From contig JAAFKL010000145.1 of the NCBI GenBank assembly GCA_021399405.1, forward strand, positions 1 to 15,553: DNA of 15,553 nucleotides. The letters run 5' to 3'. Below are positions 15,460 through 15,553 of the stretch, one piece after another. This DNA comes from Candidatus Heimdallarchaeota archaeon. GTDB taxonomy: Archaea > Asgardarchaeota > Heimdallarchaeia > Heimdallarchaeales > Kariarchaeaceae. The notes beneath the pieces are model-generated. The model ran no database searches. It saw nothing but the letters and a program-made list of their open reading frames with translations, and was not told where the DNA came from. The position numbers were made by a program, and so were the translations under genes. How positions within the stretch are numbered: the first letter of the stretch is position 1; each line of letters opens with the position of its first letter.

Positions 15460-15553
15460 GTAATCCCTAATCGATCTAATGAAAAGAGAATATTAGGATA
15501 TTATTGCAGTCCAATTCGATCGATTAATTAAGAAAACAATTGATTCTAAATTA

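Noticed and set aside
15460..15553. Possible gene start at the right edge
   Set aside because: The plus-strand ATG at about 15480 reaches a stop after five codons, and no other frame shows coding character in the last 94 bases.

Overview
The window is AT-rich DNA that most resembles an archaeal chromosome segment. The basis is: tandem MoeA paralogues, one carrying the C-terminal periplasmic-binding-like domain common in archaeal MoeA; a ThiR-type regulator (HTH plus ThiN domain), an archaeal architecture; a membrane-anchored solute-binding protein without a lipobox; and promoters in which a TATA-like box is centred about 25-27 bases upstream of the start codon, as expected for leaderless archaeal mRNAs. 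The lineage cannot be fixed from sequence alone. An Asgard or other mesophilic archaeon would fit the base composition, but this is a guess.

Layout. Positions 1-720 hold the start of an unidentified minus-strand gene running off the edge and a divergent small hypothetical gene. Positions 715-3879 (minus) hold two moeA-like molybdopterin molybdenumtransferase genes in tandem and in the same reading frame, separated only by two stop codons; the second has no ATG, GTG or TTG ahead of its conserved N-terminal region. Divergent from them is a YtcJ-like amidohydrolase (3991-5520), which overlaps a convergent two-domain GNAT-like acetyltransferase (5512-6417). Next come an NADPH-dependent FMN reductase-like flavoprotein (6556-7152), a small HEAT-repeat protein (7241-7660) and a convergent degenerate A-type (HesB/IscA) protein (7680-8084). 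An adenine deaminase (8202-10058) abuts the end of the thiamine uptake operon.

The clearest functional module is at 10059-14763: the minus-strand operon thiB-thiP-thiQ (binding protein, permease, ATPase) and, divergent from it, a ThiR-like regulator whose C-terminal ThiN domain would sense a thiamine phosphate. The 74-base intergenic region holds a TATA box for each direction and a 9-bp inverted repeat overlapping the thiB promoter, a plausible operator. A class I methyltransferase gene (14752-15459) converges on and overlaps the end of thiR.

The cell therefore appears to import thiamine and to make a molybdenum or tungsten cofactor. Genes alternate in orientation and are packed tightly: four of five convergent junctions overlap or abut. 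No RNA genes, insertion sequences, CRISPR arrays or prophage genes were seen, and no non-coding stretch exceeds 300 bases. No wholly new system is evident. The oddest items are the missing start codon of the second moeA, the altered cysteine pattern of the A-type protein, and the cysteine cluster and altered ThiN motif of the regulator.
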